From the NCBI GenBank assembly GCA_900541855.1, contig UQLD01000026.1, forward strand, positions 1 through 34,711: a stretch of 34,711 bases of DNA, written 5' to 3'. A program made the translations under genes and the position numbers. The stretch is from an uncultured Collinsella sp. GTDB taxonomy: Bacteria > Actinomycetota > Coriobacteriia > Coriobacteriales > Coriobacteriaceae. Below the pieces are notes generated by a model. That model ran no database searches. It saw only the letters and a list, made by a program, of their open reading frames with translations, and was not told where the DNA came from. Shown here piece after piece: positions 13,585 through 22,584 of the stretch. Each line of letters starts with the position of its first letter. Position 1 is the first letter of the stretch.

Positions 13585-13616
13585 GAGCGCGGCCCCGCAT
13601 GTGCAAGGCCGCGCTC
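13585..13616 (-). terminator. Hairpin after phoU, likely weak terminator
   Basis: GAGCGCGGCC (13585-13594) pairs exactly with GGCCGCGCTC (13607-13616). The minus strand continues TTGCGTT rather than a proper T-run, so it is a weak or partial terminator. It may also serve as an mRNA stabiliser between phoU and yggS. Confidence 0.5.
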
Positions 13617-13653
13617 ACTTAGGTATTTACAATCTTTCGACGAACGGGGTTAC

Positions 13654-14511
13654 TTACTCCTCGTCGTCCTCGCCATCGTCCTCATCCTCAAGATGATCGA
13701 GCAGGTAGCGAAGACCCTCGCTGACCTCGTTAACGGGCACCTTGGCAACGTAGCGTGCATCGACGGCGGGCCTCATGATAACACCCTCGCCCGAAGGCAC
13801 GCGCATGCTCTCGAGCTCATCCTCATCAGTGCAGGCGATATCACCGGCAGTCATACGCTGTCCGGTCAACAGGAAGGTCAGACGGCAGGCGGCATCGATG
13901 GAAATCGAGGCGATGCGATCGAGATAGCGCGATACCATGATGGCGCGGCGCAGGTCGTCATAGTTGCTGTCGTCGTCCATAAAATCGCCCGTGTCCATGC
14001 GGTTAAAGGTGCGGAAGAACTTCTCGTAGGCGGCGTGCACTGGCTCGTCCTCGACGGCCAAGTTGCAGATGATGGACATGTCGTTGGTGACGAGCGCAGA
14101 AAGCGAAGAGCCCAGCACCTGGTAGACGGCCTCAGCCTCGGCCTCGACCGTGCCGACAAGCTCCTTGGGCAGCGAGATGTCGGCCTTGATCATATGACGC
14201 GTGGCGCGGCAAATCTGGCGAACCTTATCGGTCATGCGCTGCAGGTTAAAGTCGACGTAGATGATCGTCTGCAGCAAGCGGAAGTCGGAGGCGACCGGTG
14301 ACTGCGTGGCAATCAGGTTGTAGCAGACGGCCTCCAGGTTGGCGCAGCGTGCGTCAATCGAAAGCGTGCGCTTCTTGGTCTTGGTGGCGAGCTTGCGGTC
14401 GTCGGTCACATAGGCCTTCACGGCATCGTGGAGGGCCAGATCGACGGCCTCGTAGATGCTCAGCATCTCGTGACGGGCCTCGATGAGCTGACGGGAAAAC
14501 AGTTTGCGCAT
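13654..14511 (-). CDS. phoU: Phosphate uptake regulator PhoU, with acidic C-terminal extension
   Basis: The 285-residue protein follows the PhoU helical pattern: an N-terminal RKLFSRQLIEARHEML, LVTNDMSIICNLAVEDEPVHAAYE in the middle, and YLDRIASISIDAACRLTFLLTG near 215. PhoU modulates PstSCAB and the PhoR kinase so that the Pho regulon is silenced when phosphate is plentiful. The usual family length is about 215-235. Here about 60 extra residues follow, ending in EDEDDGEDDEE. GGAG lies upstream of ATG 14511. It is the last gene of pstSCAB-phoU, 92 nt after pstB. Assignment is firm; the role of the tail is unknown. Confidence 0.93.
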   Translation of the reverse strand: MRKLFSRQLIEARHEMLSIYEAVDLALHDAVKAYVTDDRKLATKTKKRTLSIDARCANLEAVCYNLIATQSPVASDFRLLQTIIYVDFNLQRMTDKVRQICRATRHMIKADISLPKELVGTVEAEAEAVYQVLGSSLSALVTNDMSIICNLAVEDEPVHAAYEKFFRTFNRMDTGDFMDDDSNYDDLRRAIMVSRYLDRIASISIDAACRLTFLLTGQRMTAGDIACTDEDELESMRVPSGEGVIMRPAVDARYVAKVPVNEVSEGLRYLLDHLEDEDDGEDDEE

Positions 14512-14603
14512 GGTTCACTCCAATCAGTTGGGTGCGGTCATGCCGCCCGCACAGTGAATACGCACCGGACCAGATCCGATCGGCTTGGGACTAGTCGCAC
14601 CGA

Positions 14604-15407
<804 letters not shown>

Positions 15408-15419
15408 GGGACTCCTTAA

Positions 15420-16325
15420 CTAGCGACGCTTGCGCGACAGGAAGCGCGCAAACAGGTTGAAGGCCAGAATGATCACCATCAGCAAGAGCGCGGTGCCGTA
15501 GGCTGCGTTCATGTTGATGCCGTCGTTGGCAAGCAGATACAGGTGAACCGTCATGGGGCGGCCGGAATCGAGCGGCGAAATAGGTAGATTGATGGCCTGC
15601 CCCATGGTATAGAGCACCACCGCGGTCTCGCCAATGGCACGGCCGATGGCGAGAACGATGCCCGTGGCAATACGGCCAAAGGCGGAAGGAAGCACGATCT
15701 TGGAGACAACCTGCCACTTGGTGGCGCCCAGGCCATATGCGCCCCAGCGGATATAGCGCGGAACGGCGCGAATGGCCTCTTCGGTGGTACGCATGACGAT
15801 GGGAAGCATCAAGAGCGCGAGTGCCAGGGCGGCCGAGACCATCGAAAGGCCCAGGCCCATGGCCTCGACAAACAAGGCGTAGCCAAACAGGCCCATAACG
15901 ATGGAGGGCACCGAGGCCAAAGCGTCAGCAGCGTAGCGAATGAGCTCGACGACCTTGCCCTGCTTGGCGTACTCGGCCAGATAGACGGCTGCCAGCACAG
16001 CGATCGGCGTGCAGATAAGCATGGCGAGCGCCGTCACGTAGACGGTCGATACGATCGTGGGCCAAATTCCGCCCTCGGCGTTGACGCCCTGGGGCCAACC
16101 GAAGATAAAGTCGAGCGAGATGTGTGGCAGGCCGTTGATGACCACGTAGGCGATGATAGCGACCAGCACCAGCGTGGTGATGTAGGCAGCGGCACGAAAC
16201 ACGCCAAGCATGATCTTGTTGGACAGGTCCTTGCTGATGCGGCCCTTCTTGCCGTGGGAAAGGGCACGCTTGATGCGCTCGCGCGACGAGGTCGTATCGA
16301 CCGTCGTGTCAACGGAATCGGACAT
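15420..16325 (-). CDS. pstA: Phosphate ABC transporter permease PstA
   Basis: The 301-residue protein has six predicted membrane helices after a charged N-terminus of about 45 residues. It contains the ABC permease coupling motif region EEAIRAVPRYIRWGAYGLGATKWQVVSKIVLPSA, where the EAA-loop meets PstB. GQAINLPISPLDSGRPMTVHLYLLANDG is typical for PstA. It pairs with PstC to form the phosphate channel in the membrane. The gene starts 3 nt after pstC ends, with GAGGGGG within the pstC 3' end as ribosome site, so translation is coupled. Confidence 0.96.
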   Translation of the reverse strand: MSDSVDTTVDTTSSRERIKRALSHGKKGRISKDLSNKIMLGVFRAAAYITTLVLVAIIAYVVINGLPHISLDFIFGWPQGVNAEGGIWPTIVSTVYVTALAMLICTPIAVLAAVYLAEYAKQGKVVELIRYAADALASVPSIVMGLFGYALFVEAMGLGLSMVSAALALALLMLPIVMRTTEEAIRAVPRYIRWGAYGLGATKWQVVSKIVLPSAFGRIATGIVLAIGRAIGETAVVLYTMGQAINLPISPLDSGRPMTVHLYLLANDGINMNAAYGTALLLMVIILAFNLFARFLSRKRR

Positions 16326-16328
16326 AGC

Positions 16329-17255
16329 CTACCCCCTCTTCTTCTTGGAAATCAGACGGACGATGCCCACCAGCGTGGCGGAGATGATAAACAGGACCAC
16401 GCCCATGCCGAACAGCGCCGAGCGATGCAGACCCGAGGAATAGCTCATGTCGAGCGCGATCTGGCTCGTGAGCGTCGAGATAGGGCTCGCAATGCTGTCG
16501 GGAATAACCGGGGCGTTACCCACGACCATGAGCACGGCCATGGTCTCTCCGATGGCACGGCCCATACCCAGCACGATGGCATCCACGATACCCAGCTTAG
16601 CGGCAGGTAGCACGACCTTATAGATGGTCTGCCACTTAGTAGCACCCATGGCATACGATGCCTCGCGAATGCCCATGGGAATGGAATTGAGGGCATCGAT
16701 GGTGAGCGTGGTGATGGTAGGGACGATCATGATGGCGAGCACAAACCACGCCGTCAGCGCACCAAAACCAAGGCCGCCGGTCAGTTGTGCGATAAACGGG
16801 CGGATGATGATCATGCCGAAAAAGCCGTAGATGATGGAGGGTATGCCCGCCAGCAGGTCAACGGCGGGGCTGATGAGCTTGCGCACGCGCTTGCTGGCAA
16901 TCTCGACCAGGTAAACGGCCGTACCCACGCCCAGCGGCACGCCCATGGCGAGCGCACCGACGGTCACCAGACCTGAGCCGGCAAGCAGCGACATGATGCC
17001 GTAGTGGCCCTCAGAGGGCGCCCACGTAAAGCTAAAGAAGTCCGCCAGACCGATGTCGGTAAAGACGGGCAGCGCCGAGTACGTGGTAAAGACAAAAATC
17101 AGGATGACGGTAACGACCGCCAAGAACGCGCAGGCAAAGAAGATCCACTGCAGCGCCTTCTCCTTGATATAGGTACTGCGCGATACGAGCGCCAGCTCGC
17201 GCTTCTTGGGTGCCTGAGCATTCTGCTCAGTCTGGGAGTTTTCCTGTGCTTCCAT
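16329..17255 (-). CDS. pstC: Phosphate ABC transporter permease PstC
   Basis: The 308-residue protein has a Gln/Lys-rich cytoplasmic start and six membrane helices. The coupling region reads SIPMGIREASYAMGATKWQTIYKVVLPAA, and IPDSIASPISTLTSQIALDM near the end is typical of PstC. The start ATG 17255 is preferred over GTG 17264 because GGGGAG lies 8 nt before it; the gene then begins 1 nt after the pstS stop. It forms the membrane channel with PstA. Order pstS-pstC-pstA-pstB is canonical. Confidence 0.95.
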   Translation of the reverse strand: MEAQENSQTEQNAQAPKKRELALVSRSTYIKEKALQWIFFACAFLAVVTVILIFVFTTYSALPVFTDIGLADFFSFTWAPSEGHYGIMSLLAGSGLVTVGALAMGVPLGVGTAVYLVEIASKRVRKLISPAVDLLAGIPSIIYGFFGMIIIRPFIAQLTGGLGFGALTAWFVLAIMIVPTITTLTIDALNSIPMGIREASYAMGATKWQTIYKVVLPAAKLGIVDAIVLGMGRAIGETMAVLMVVGNAPVIPDSIASPISTLTSQIALDMSYSSGLHRSALFGMGVVLFIISATLVGIVRLISKKKRG

Positions 17256-17256
17256 G

Positions 17257-18093
17257 CTACTCACTCCCCTTCTCGTCGTTGGTGACGGGAATAAAGCCCG
17301 CCTCGCGAATCTGCTTGTCCATCTTTTCGGACGTCACGTAGTCGATGTAATCCTGCGCCTGCTGCGAAGGCGCACCCTTCACAAAGAAGTAAAGGTCGCG
17401 CGAGATGGGATAGCCGCCACTCGCGACCGTCTTCTCGGACGCCTCAACATGATTGACCGAGACAGCCTTGACCGAGGTCTTGGCGTTGAGGCTATCGACG
17501 AAGCCCAGCGAAATGTAGCCGATGGCCCCACGCGAACGAGATACCACGTCGCGCACCTGGCCCGTACCCGAAAGAACAGCCGAGCGGCGATCGAACGGCG
17601 TGCCATCCATCACGATGGTACGGAAGGCCTCGCGCGTACCGGACGCCTCGTCTCGGTTGATGACCTGAATCCTCAGGTCCTCGCCACCGACCTCTTTCCA
17701 ATTGGTAATCTTGCCGGCGTAGATATCGCGGAGCTGCTCGGTCGAGAGGTTATCGACGGGGTTGTCGTCGTTCACGATGACCGCAATACCGTCGTGGGCA
17801 ATGACGATGGGAGTCAGGCCCAGATCCTGTTCGTCGGCATTGAGTCCACGGGAGGAGCTGGCGATATCGGCCGTGCCGGCGCTGACGGCCTCGATCCCAG
17901 CGGAAGAACCCAAACCGGAAACGAGCACGTCGATGCCGGTCTCCTCCTTAAAGCCCTCGGCCGCAATCTCGGCGATAGGAAGGCAGGTCGTGGAGCCGGC
18001 CACGGTAATGGAAGAGGTAGAAGATCCCGAAGAACAGGCGCACAGCGTAAGCGTAAGCACAGCGGCGCTCAGGACCGATACGATCTTTCTCAT
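17257..18093 (-). CDS. pstS: Phosphate-binding lipoprotein PstS
   Basis: The 278-residue protein begins with a lipoprotein signal (MRKIVSVLSAAVLTLTLCAC; lipidated C20) and a Ser/Gly-rich linker. It then has the phosphate-binding fold: AGSTTCLPIAEIAAEGF, SGLGSSAGIEAVSAGTADIASSSRGL, NRDEASGTREAF and GAIGYISLGFV. It captures phosphate outside the membrane and hands it to PstC/PstA. The length is that of the shorter PstS group. The ATG overlaps the pgeF stop (ATGA, 18090-18093), so it is translated by coupling to pgeF. Confidence 0.96.
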   Translation of the reverse strand: MRKIVSVLSAAVLTLTLCACSSGSSTSSITVAGSTTCLPIAEIAAEGFKEETGIDVLVSGLGSSAGIEAVSAGTADIASSSRGLNADEQDLGLTPIVIAHDGIAVIVNDDNPVDNLSTEQLRDIYAGKITNWKEVGGEDLRIQVINRDEASGTREAFRTIVMDGTPFDRRSAVLSGTGQVRDVVSRSRGAIGYISLGFVDSLNAKTSVKAVSVNHVEASEKTVASGGYPISRDLYFFVKGAPSQQAQDYIDYVTSEKMDKQIREAGFIPVTNDEKGSE

Positions 18094-18890
18094 AGCATCA
18101 CGCCGATCGCAGCATGGCGCCCACAGGTGCCGTCCTCGTTACGGTAGGAATAAAAGCGGTCGTTCTGACGCACGGTCGAAAGCTGGGTATCCACGATATT
18201 ATCCGCGTCGACACCGACATCTACCAGCGCCTCGCGAATGGCAGCGGAAAGATCAAGCATGCGAGAGGTATTCGCATCGATGCAAGAGAACTCGGCGGCA
18301 AAGCGATCCATGAGTTCCTGGGATACCTCATATTCGTCACCCAAGATATGGGGGCCGATATAGGCGGAAACGTCGCTCGCATCGCAACCGGCAGCATCGC
18401 AAAGCGCCTGGCACGCCTTGGCGGAAATACGTGCAATCGTGCCCTTCCAACCGGAGTGCACCACGGCAAATCCGCCGGGGGCCACCAGCACCACGGGAAC
18501 GCAGTCGGCAAAGCAGAGCAGCACGGGCACGTTATGCGCCGTGCAGACGATGGCATCACAGCCCTCGGCAATCTGCTCGCGAACGTCCTCAAGGTCATCG
18601 GCGCCGTTCGAGGTCACCGCAACGATATGATCACCATGGACCTGATTGGGAACGAGCAGGTTGTGCTCGCACTCGGCGGCACCCATAGCCTCGAGCGCAC
18701 GACGACGATTTTCTTGAACAGCAAAGGGGTCATCGCCAACATGCGAGCCCAAGTTGAGTGAGGAGTACGCATCTTCGGAAACGCCACCGGCGCGCTCGGT
18801 GAAGGCAAAGCGAACATCGGATGTCGCGCCCTCCACCAACGTAACTCCATCATGGTCGACACGCGAAACTTTGTCCGCACGTGCTGCCAT
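18090..18890 (-). CDS. pgeF: PgeF/YfiH-family purine nucleoside phosphorylase-like (laccase-domain) protein
   Basis: The 266-residue protein has the metal-site residues of this family: H85 in LVPNQVHGD, C130 in CFADCVPV and H145 in VVHSGWKGT. YIGPHILGDEYEV and a closing HAAIGVML-type tail complete the pattern. Characterised members either remove misplaced serine from cell-wall precursors (PgeF) or act on purine nucleosides. The gene is a normal neighbour of ftsZ (ylmD). The start ATG 18890 has AGGAGG 8 nt upstream. Its stop overlaps pstS, which makes it the first gene of the pgeF-pstSCAB-phoU unit. A candidate Pho box lies upstream. Confidence 0.93.
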   Translation of the reverse strand: MAARADKVSRVDHDGVTLVEGATSDVRFAFTERAGGVSEDAYSSLNLGSHVGDDPFAVQENRRRALEAMGAAECEHNLLVPNQVHGDHIVAVTSNGADDLEDVREQIAEGCDAIVCTAHNVPVLLCFADCVPVVLVAPGGFAVVHSGWKGTIARISAKACQALCDAAGCDASDVSAYIGPHILGDEYEVSQELMDRFAAEFSCIDANTSRMLDLSAAIREALVDVGVDADNIVDTQLSTVRQNDRFYSYRNEDGTCGRHAAIGVML

Positions 18891-18995
18891 ACTAAAGCCT
18901 CCTAATAACACAAGTACCGCGGCATCGCCGCTACAGCCCGCGTTTATACGGCTGTCATACTTCTCTAAAAGGATACCTGCTGCGCTGGAGGCAAT

Positions 18996-19017
18996 CGTAA
19001 AGGGAACGTAAAGAGAT
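18996..19017 (-). promoter_or_regulatory. Candidate PhoP box upstream of pgeF-pstSCAB
   Basis: Two direct units, CGTAAAGGGAA (18996-19006) and CGTAAAGAGAT (19007-19017), repeat at exactly 11 bp (CTTTACG twice on the minus strand). PhoP-type response regulators bind direct repeats with an 11-bp period in both Bacillus and Streptomyces. The site lies about 110 nt before the pgeF start and upstream of a possible -10, TATAAA. Binding is inferred, not shown. Confidence 0.4.
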
Positions 19018-19043
19018 TGGAGGTTCTAGTTTACAAAGTCGAA

Positions 19044-19074
19044 ATAAAAAGGGCGCGTCCATACGGACACGCCC
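19044..19074 (-). terminator. Intrinsic terminator after ftsZ
   Basis: On the minus strand GGGCGTGTCC (19074-19065), loop GTAT, GGACGCGCCC (19060-19051) and TTTTTATTT form a strong terminator 27 nt after the ftsZ stop. It separates the dcw series from pgeF-pst. Confidence 0.9.
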
Positions 19075-19100
19075 CTGTGCACAACAATGCAAAGAACGAC

Positions 19101-20255
19101 TTAGAAGCTACCGCGCTTCAGGAAGTCGGGAAGCTCGAACTGATCGTTGCCGAAGTTAGGAAGCTCGGTGCCACCGACGTTGCGGGTCGGAGCGGCCTGA
19201 GCCGGGCTCGTGGCAGGAGCGGTGCGCTGCGGCTCAGCGGAGGCACCGGCCTTGCTCTGAGACTGCTGAGCAGCAAAGAGCTCGTCCTGACGGTTGACGT
19301 TGGAGTCGGAGAAGCCCGTAGCGATGACGGTGATACGCACCTGATCGCCCAGGGACTCGTCGACAACGGTACCGAAGATGATGTTGGCCTCGGGGTCGAC
19401 GGCGTTGGCGACAACGTCGGCGGCGTCGCTGATCTCCTGGATGCCCAGGTCCTTGGAACCGGCGATGGAGAGCAGCACGCGCGTGGCACCATCGATGGAG
19501 CTCTCGAGCAGCGGGCTGGAGATGGCCTGCTGGGCAGCGTCGACGGCACGGGTGTCCCCAGAAGAGGTACCGATACCCATCATGGCGGTACCGGCCTGCT
19601 TCATGATGGTCTTAACATCGGCGAAGTCCAGGTTGATGATACCGGGGACGGTGATGAGGTCGGTGATGCCCTGGGTGCCCTGGGAAAGGACGCCATCGGC
19701 AATCGCGAAGGCCTCGAGCATGGTGGTCTTCTTCTCGGCGATGTCGAGCAGCTTATCGTTAGGGATGACGATCATGGTGTCGACGCAATCGGAGAGGGTC
19801 TTAATGCCCTCCTCGGCGCTCTTCTTGCGCTTGCGGCCCTCGAAGGTGAAGGGCTTGGTCACGACGGCGACGGTCAGCGCACCGACCTCGTTCATCGCGA
19901 TATCGGCAACGATGGGAGCAGCGCCGGTACCGGTGCCACCGCCCTCGCCGCAGGTGATGAACACCATGTCGGCGCCAGCGAGCGCCTCGGCAATGTCGTC
20001 GCGGGACTCATCGGCAGCCTTGCGGCCAACCTCGGGGTTGGCGCCGGCGCCCAGGCCGCGGGTAAGGTCGGTGCCGATGTGCACCTTGATATCGGCATCA
20101 GAGATCGCGAGTGCCTGAGCATCGGTGTTGATGGCAACAAACTCGACGCCGCGGATGCCCTCTTCGATCATTCGATTGACCGCGTTGGTACCGCCGCCGC
20201 CGACGCCGACCACCTTAATGACGGCAAGGTAGTTGTTGATCTCTGTCTCGTGCAT
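19101..20255 (-). CDS. ftsZ: Cell division GTPase FtsZ
   Basis: The 384-residue protein has GVGGGGTNAVNRM (17-29), the tubulin signature GGGTGTG (105-111) and the T7 loop NLDFADVKTIM. A Ser/Ala/Gln-rich linker follows, and a C-terminal peptide ELPDFLKRGSF should bind SepF and FtsW. It polymerises into the division ring at mid-cell. ATG 20255 has GGAGG about 8 nt upstream; the frame extends further, but without a ribosome site. It is separated from ftsQ by a 199-nt AT-rich gap that probably carries its own promoter, and is followed by a terminator. Confidence 0.98.
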   Translation of the reverse strand: MHETEINNYLAVIKVVGVGGGGTNAVNRMIEEGIRGVEFVAINTDAQALAISDADIKVHIGTDLTRGLGAGANPEVGRKAADESRDDIAEALAGADMVFITCGEGGGTGTGAAPIVADIAMNEVGALTVAVVTKPFTFEGRKRKKSAEEGIKTLSDCVDTMIVIPNDKLLDIAEKKTTMLEAFAIADGVLSQGTQGITDLITVPGIINLDFADVKTIMKQAGTAMMGIGTSSGDTRAVDAAQQAISSPLLESSIDGATRVLLSIAGSKDLGIQEISDAADVVANAVDPEANIIFGTVVDESLGDQVRITVIATGFSDSNVNRQDELFAAQQSQSKAGASAEPQRTAPATSPAQAAPTRNVGGTELPNFGNDQFELPDFLKRGSF

Positions 20256-20454
20256 GTCGGTCCTCCGAACAAAGGTTATAGCCATAGCATGGGTCGACCC
20301 CTGCGCACATTAACCTTCAGGTTGAAAGTAAATGCAAAGGTAAACCGTATTATGTTTGCACATTATGAACGTATCAGTCAAATAATTGACCGTGAAAACC
20401 AAACAAACCAGATAAACGGCGTGGTATGGCCCCTCAACAAAGCATCAACCAGCG
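20256..20454 (-). promoter_or_regulatory. AT-rich leader and promoter region of ftsZ
   Basis: This is the most AT-rich non-coding stretch of the dcw region. It holds a perfect inverted repeat GTCAA-N4-TTGAC (20377-20390), a second one AACCT-TC-AGGTT (20311-20322), and TAATAC as a possible -10 on the minus strand. A separate, regulated ftsZ promoter is inferred. No -35 fits perfectly. Confidence 0.45.
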
Positions 20455-21711
20455 CTACGAGGTCGGAGCGTTCCTAAATGTATAGTTACCCGGAGAGCGC
20501 ACATTGATATACGTTACGCCCTCTACCTGCGAAAGCAGCTTGGTGACTACGCGCTCCTTCTTGACGATATCGTTCGAATCGCCCAGCGACACCTCAATGC
20601 CGTTATTGAGGTTTGCCGAGATGGCTTCGACCGAAGGCGTGGAAATATCCTTGACTTGTCCCAAGAACTCGCTCGAAAAACCACGCACATAATCCAAGCC
20701 AGCCTTAACGGCCTTGGAGCTCACTGCCTGGCCGGAAACCGGAGCGACATCCGCCGAGACATCAGTCAACAACACCGCGCCATAGTGCTTAGCGAGCGCC
20801 AGCGCGGCATCGATTCCGGTCAAGGTATTTGAGCCCTGCCCTGTCGTGATGACGTTGCCTTGGTCGTCCACTTCGACCGACGTCGACAGTGGGGCGATCC
20901 AGGTGTCATCATCCCCGATGGCCCAGGCAAGGTCATCGGAACTGATATAGGCAATTGCGATGACCTTGCGCTCCATCGGCGTAATGATGAGCGTATGCGG
21001 GAACTGACGCTGGACATCCACGCCCGAGACCCACGGATTCTGCTTGAGGTCCTCGGTAATCTGGTCGGGATCGACGTTAAAAAGCGACGTTCCCTCGGGC
21101 AAATCGATCAGCTGGATAGCATCGTGCTTCGTCACATGCTCGCTGCCTTGAATCTGAATATCAGTGGCGGTAAACAATCCAGAGTTGATCACCACGATGG
21201 CAACGACGACGAGCACGGCCAAGGCGGCCAGAACGCCGCCCACGATTTTGCCTTTGCCTGCAACGACAGAAGCGGCGTCTGATGTTTTATTTACCATCGC
21301 CCCAAGTGAAGACAACGGGTTGACGCTTTTTTTACCCGAAGGCTTCTTGGCGGTAGCCGGCACCGATGTCAGCGAGCGCGGTTTCGATGCGCCCAGCGTG
21401 CGACCCGGACGCGCCGCCTTAGTTCCTGCCGAGGGCGTAGGAGTTGCCAAAGGACGGGCAGGCTTGGCGCCCATAACAGGCTTTGACGTCACCGAGGGAC
21501 GCGAGGACTTTTTTGCGGCCGGACGATTACCGAGCTGCGAGCCGACAACCGGACGACTGGTCTGTCGAGCATGCCCGACAGACTTAGAGTGCGCGACGGT
21601 ATTGCGTTGAGGTTTGGCAGGCGCGCCGGAACGCCCTCCGGCGCGGCGGAAGGTGGGTTTCGATGCTCTAGAAGCCGAGGAATTTAACTTCCGGTCTGAG
21701 CTCGATGCCAT
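20455..21711 (-). CDS. ftsQ: Cell division protein FtsQ (POTRA domain)
   Basis: The 418-residue protein has a very long basic, Ser/Pro/Ala/Lys/Arg-rich cytoplasmic tail (1-150), one membrane helix (about 156-176, LAALAVLVVVAIVVI) and a POTRA domain (FTATDIQIQGSEHVTKHDAIQ). A FtsQ beta domain follows (NPWVSGVDVQRQFPHTLIITPMER). FtsQ bridges early and late divisome proteins with FtsL and FtsB. The start ATG 21711 overlaps the end of murB by 44 nt and has GGAGG only 3 nt away; no alternative Met exists before residue 139. The cytoplasmic tail is several times longer than in E. coli. Confidence 0.9.
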   Translation of the reverse strand: MASSSDRKLNSSASRASKPTFRRAGGRSGAPAKPQRNTVAHSKSVGHARQTSRPVVGSQLGNRPAAKKSSRPSVTSKPVMGAKPARPLATPTPSAGTKAARPGRTLGASKPRSLTSVPATAKKPSGKKSVNPLSSLGAMVNKTSDAASVVAGKGKIVGGVLAALAVLVVVAIVVINSGLFTATDIQIQGSEHVTKHDAIQLIDLPEGTSLFNVDPDQITEDLKQNPWVSGVDVQRQFPHTLIITPMERKVIAIAYISSDDLAWAIGDDDTWIAPLSTSVEVDDQGNVITTGQGSNTLTGIDAALALAKHYGAVLLTDVSADVAPVSGQAVSSKAVKAGLDYVRGFSSEFLGQVKDISTPSVEAISANLNNGIEVSLGDSNDIVKKERVVTKLLSQVEGVTYINVRSPGNYTFRNAPTS

Positions 21712-22579
21712 ACGCCTCCCTCACCTTTCCGTGCACATGTCTGATAACCGCGGCAACGTCATCGGCCGAGGCAGTTCCGTTATTAACGATAAAATTAGCG
21801 TGAACGGGCGAAACTTCCGCGCCGCCAATCGAAAAACCCTTTAATCCACAATCCTCGATAAGCTTGCCCACACTCGCATCGGGCGGGTTGCGAAAGACCG
21901 ACCCGCAGGATGCGCGACCCATGGGCTGCGTACGCTTGCGCCTCGTCAGGTACCGCTCCATGCGCTCGCGAATGTCGGCCTTGGGCGCCGGTTTAAGCTT
22001 GAGCACGCACTCGAGGATAATCTCATTGCGGGGAAGGCTACATTCGCGGTAGCCCCAAGTGATCTCGGACCCCGCATAATGCTTGATACCGGATGCCGGG
22101 TCAAACGTTACGACATCCTCAACCAGCGAGCCAATCCACTCGGTCCGTGTGCCGGCATTCATAGATATCGCACCGCCAACCGAGCCAGGGATGCCAACGG
22201 CAAACTCAAGGCCCGAGAGGCTACGCGACAGGGCATCGTTGACCAGGCGCGCAAACATCACGCCCGCACCGACCGTCAGCGTACAACCGTCATCGGCAAC
22301 AACCGTGCGCTGAAACTCACGTCCGAGCGAAATGACGGCGCCGCGATAACCGCCATCGGCAACCAGCAGATTGGAGCCCTTGCCGATGATGACCCACGGC
22401 ACCTGCTCGCGATCGAGCACCGCCACGGCGCGGCGGAGGGCATGATAGCTATGGCACGTCACAAAGAGGTCGGCCTTGCCGCCGATACGATAGCTCGTAT
22501 GACGCGCAAGGCGCTCGTCCTCGATCACATCCGTGTCGATCATGCCCGAGAGCGCCATGACGGCGTTAAACAGACCCAT
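21668..22579 (-). CDS. murB: UDP-N-acetylenolpyruvoylglucosamine reductase MurB
   Basis: The 303-residue protein has the FAD-binding motifs HTSYRIGGKADLF and IIGKGSNLL, then GIPGSVGGAISMNAG, the catalytic serine in GRASCGSVFRNP and the C-terminal glutamate in LRPEVKFLG. It reduces UDP-GlcNAc-enolpyruvate to UDP-MurNAc with NADPH. It lacks the longer domain of E. coli-type MurB, so it is type II. The gene begins 5 nt after murC and overlaps ftsQ, consistent with one message. Confidence 0.97.
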   Translation of the reverse strand: MGLFNAVMALSGMIDTDVIEDERLARHTSYRIGGKADLFVTCHSYHALRRAVAVLDREQVPWVIIGKGSNLLVADGGYRGAVISLGREFQRTVVADDGCTLTVGAGVMFARLVNDALSRSLSGLEFAVGIPGSVGGAISMNAGTRTEWIGSLVEDVVTFDPASGIKHYAGSEITWGYRECSLPRNEIILECVLKLKPAPKADIRERMERYLTRRKRTQPMGRASCGSVFRNPPDASVGKLIEDCGLKGFSIGGAEVSPVHANFIVNNGTASADDVAAVIRHVHGKVREAYGIELRPEVKFLGF

Positions 22580-22584
22580 TAGAC

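Noticed and set aside
19017..20477. 486-codon plus-strand frame opposite ftsZ
   Set aside because: It is a codon-bias shadow of ftsZ; the product is low-complexity and unlike a folded protein, and there is no ribosome site.
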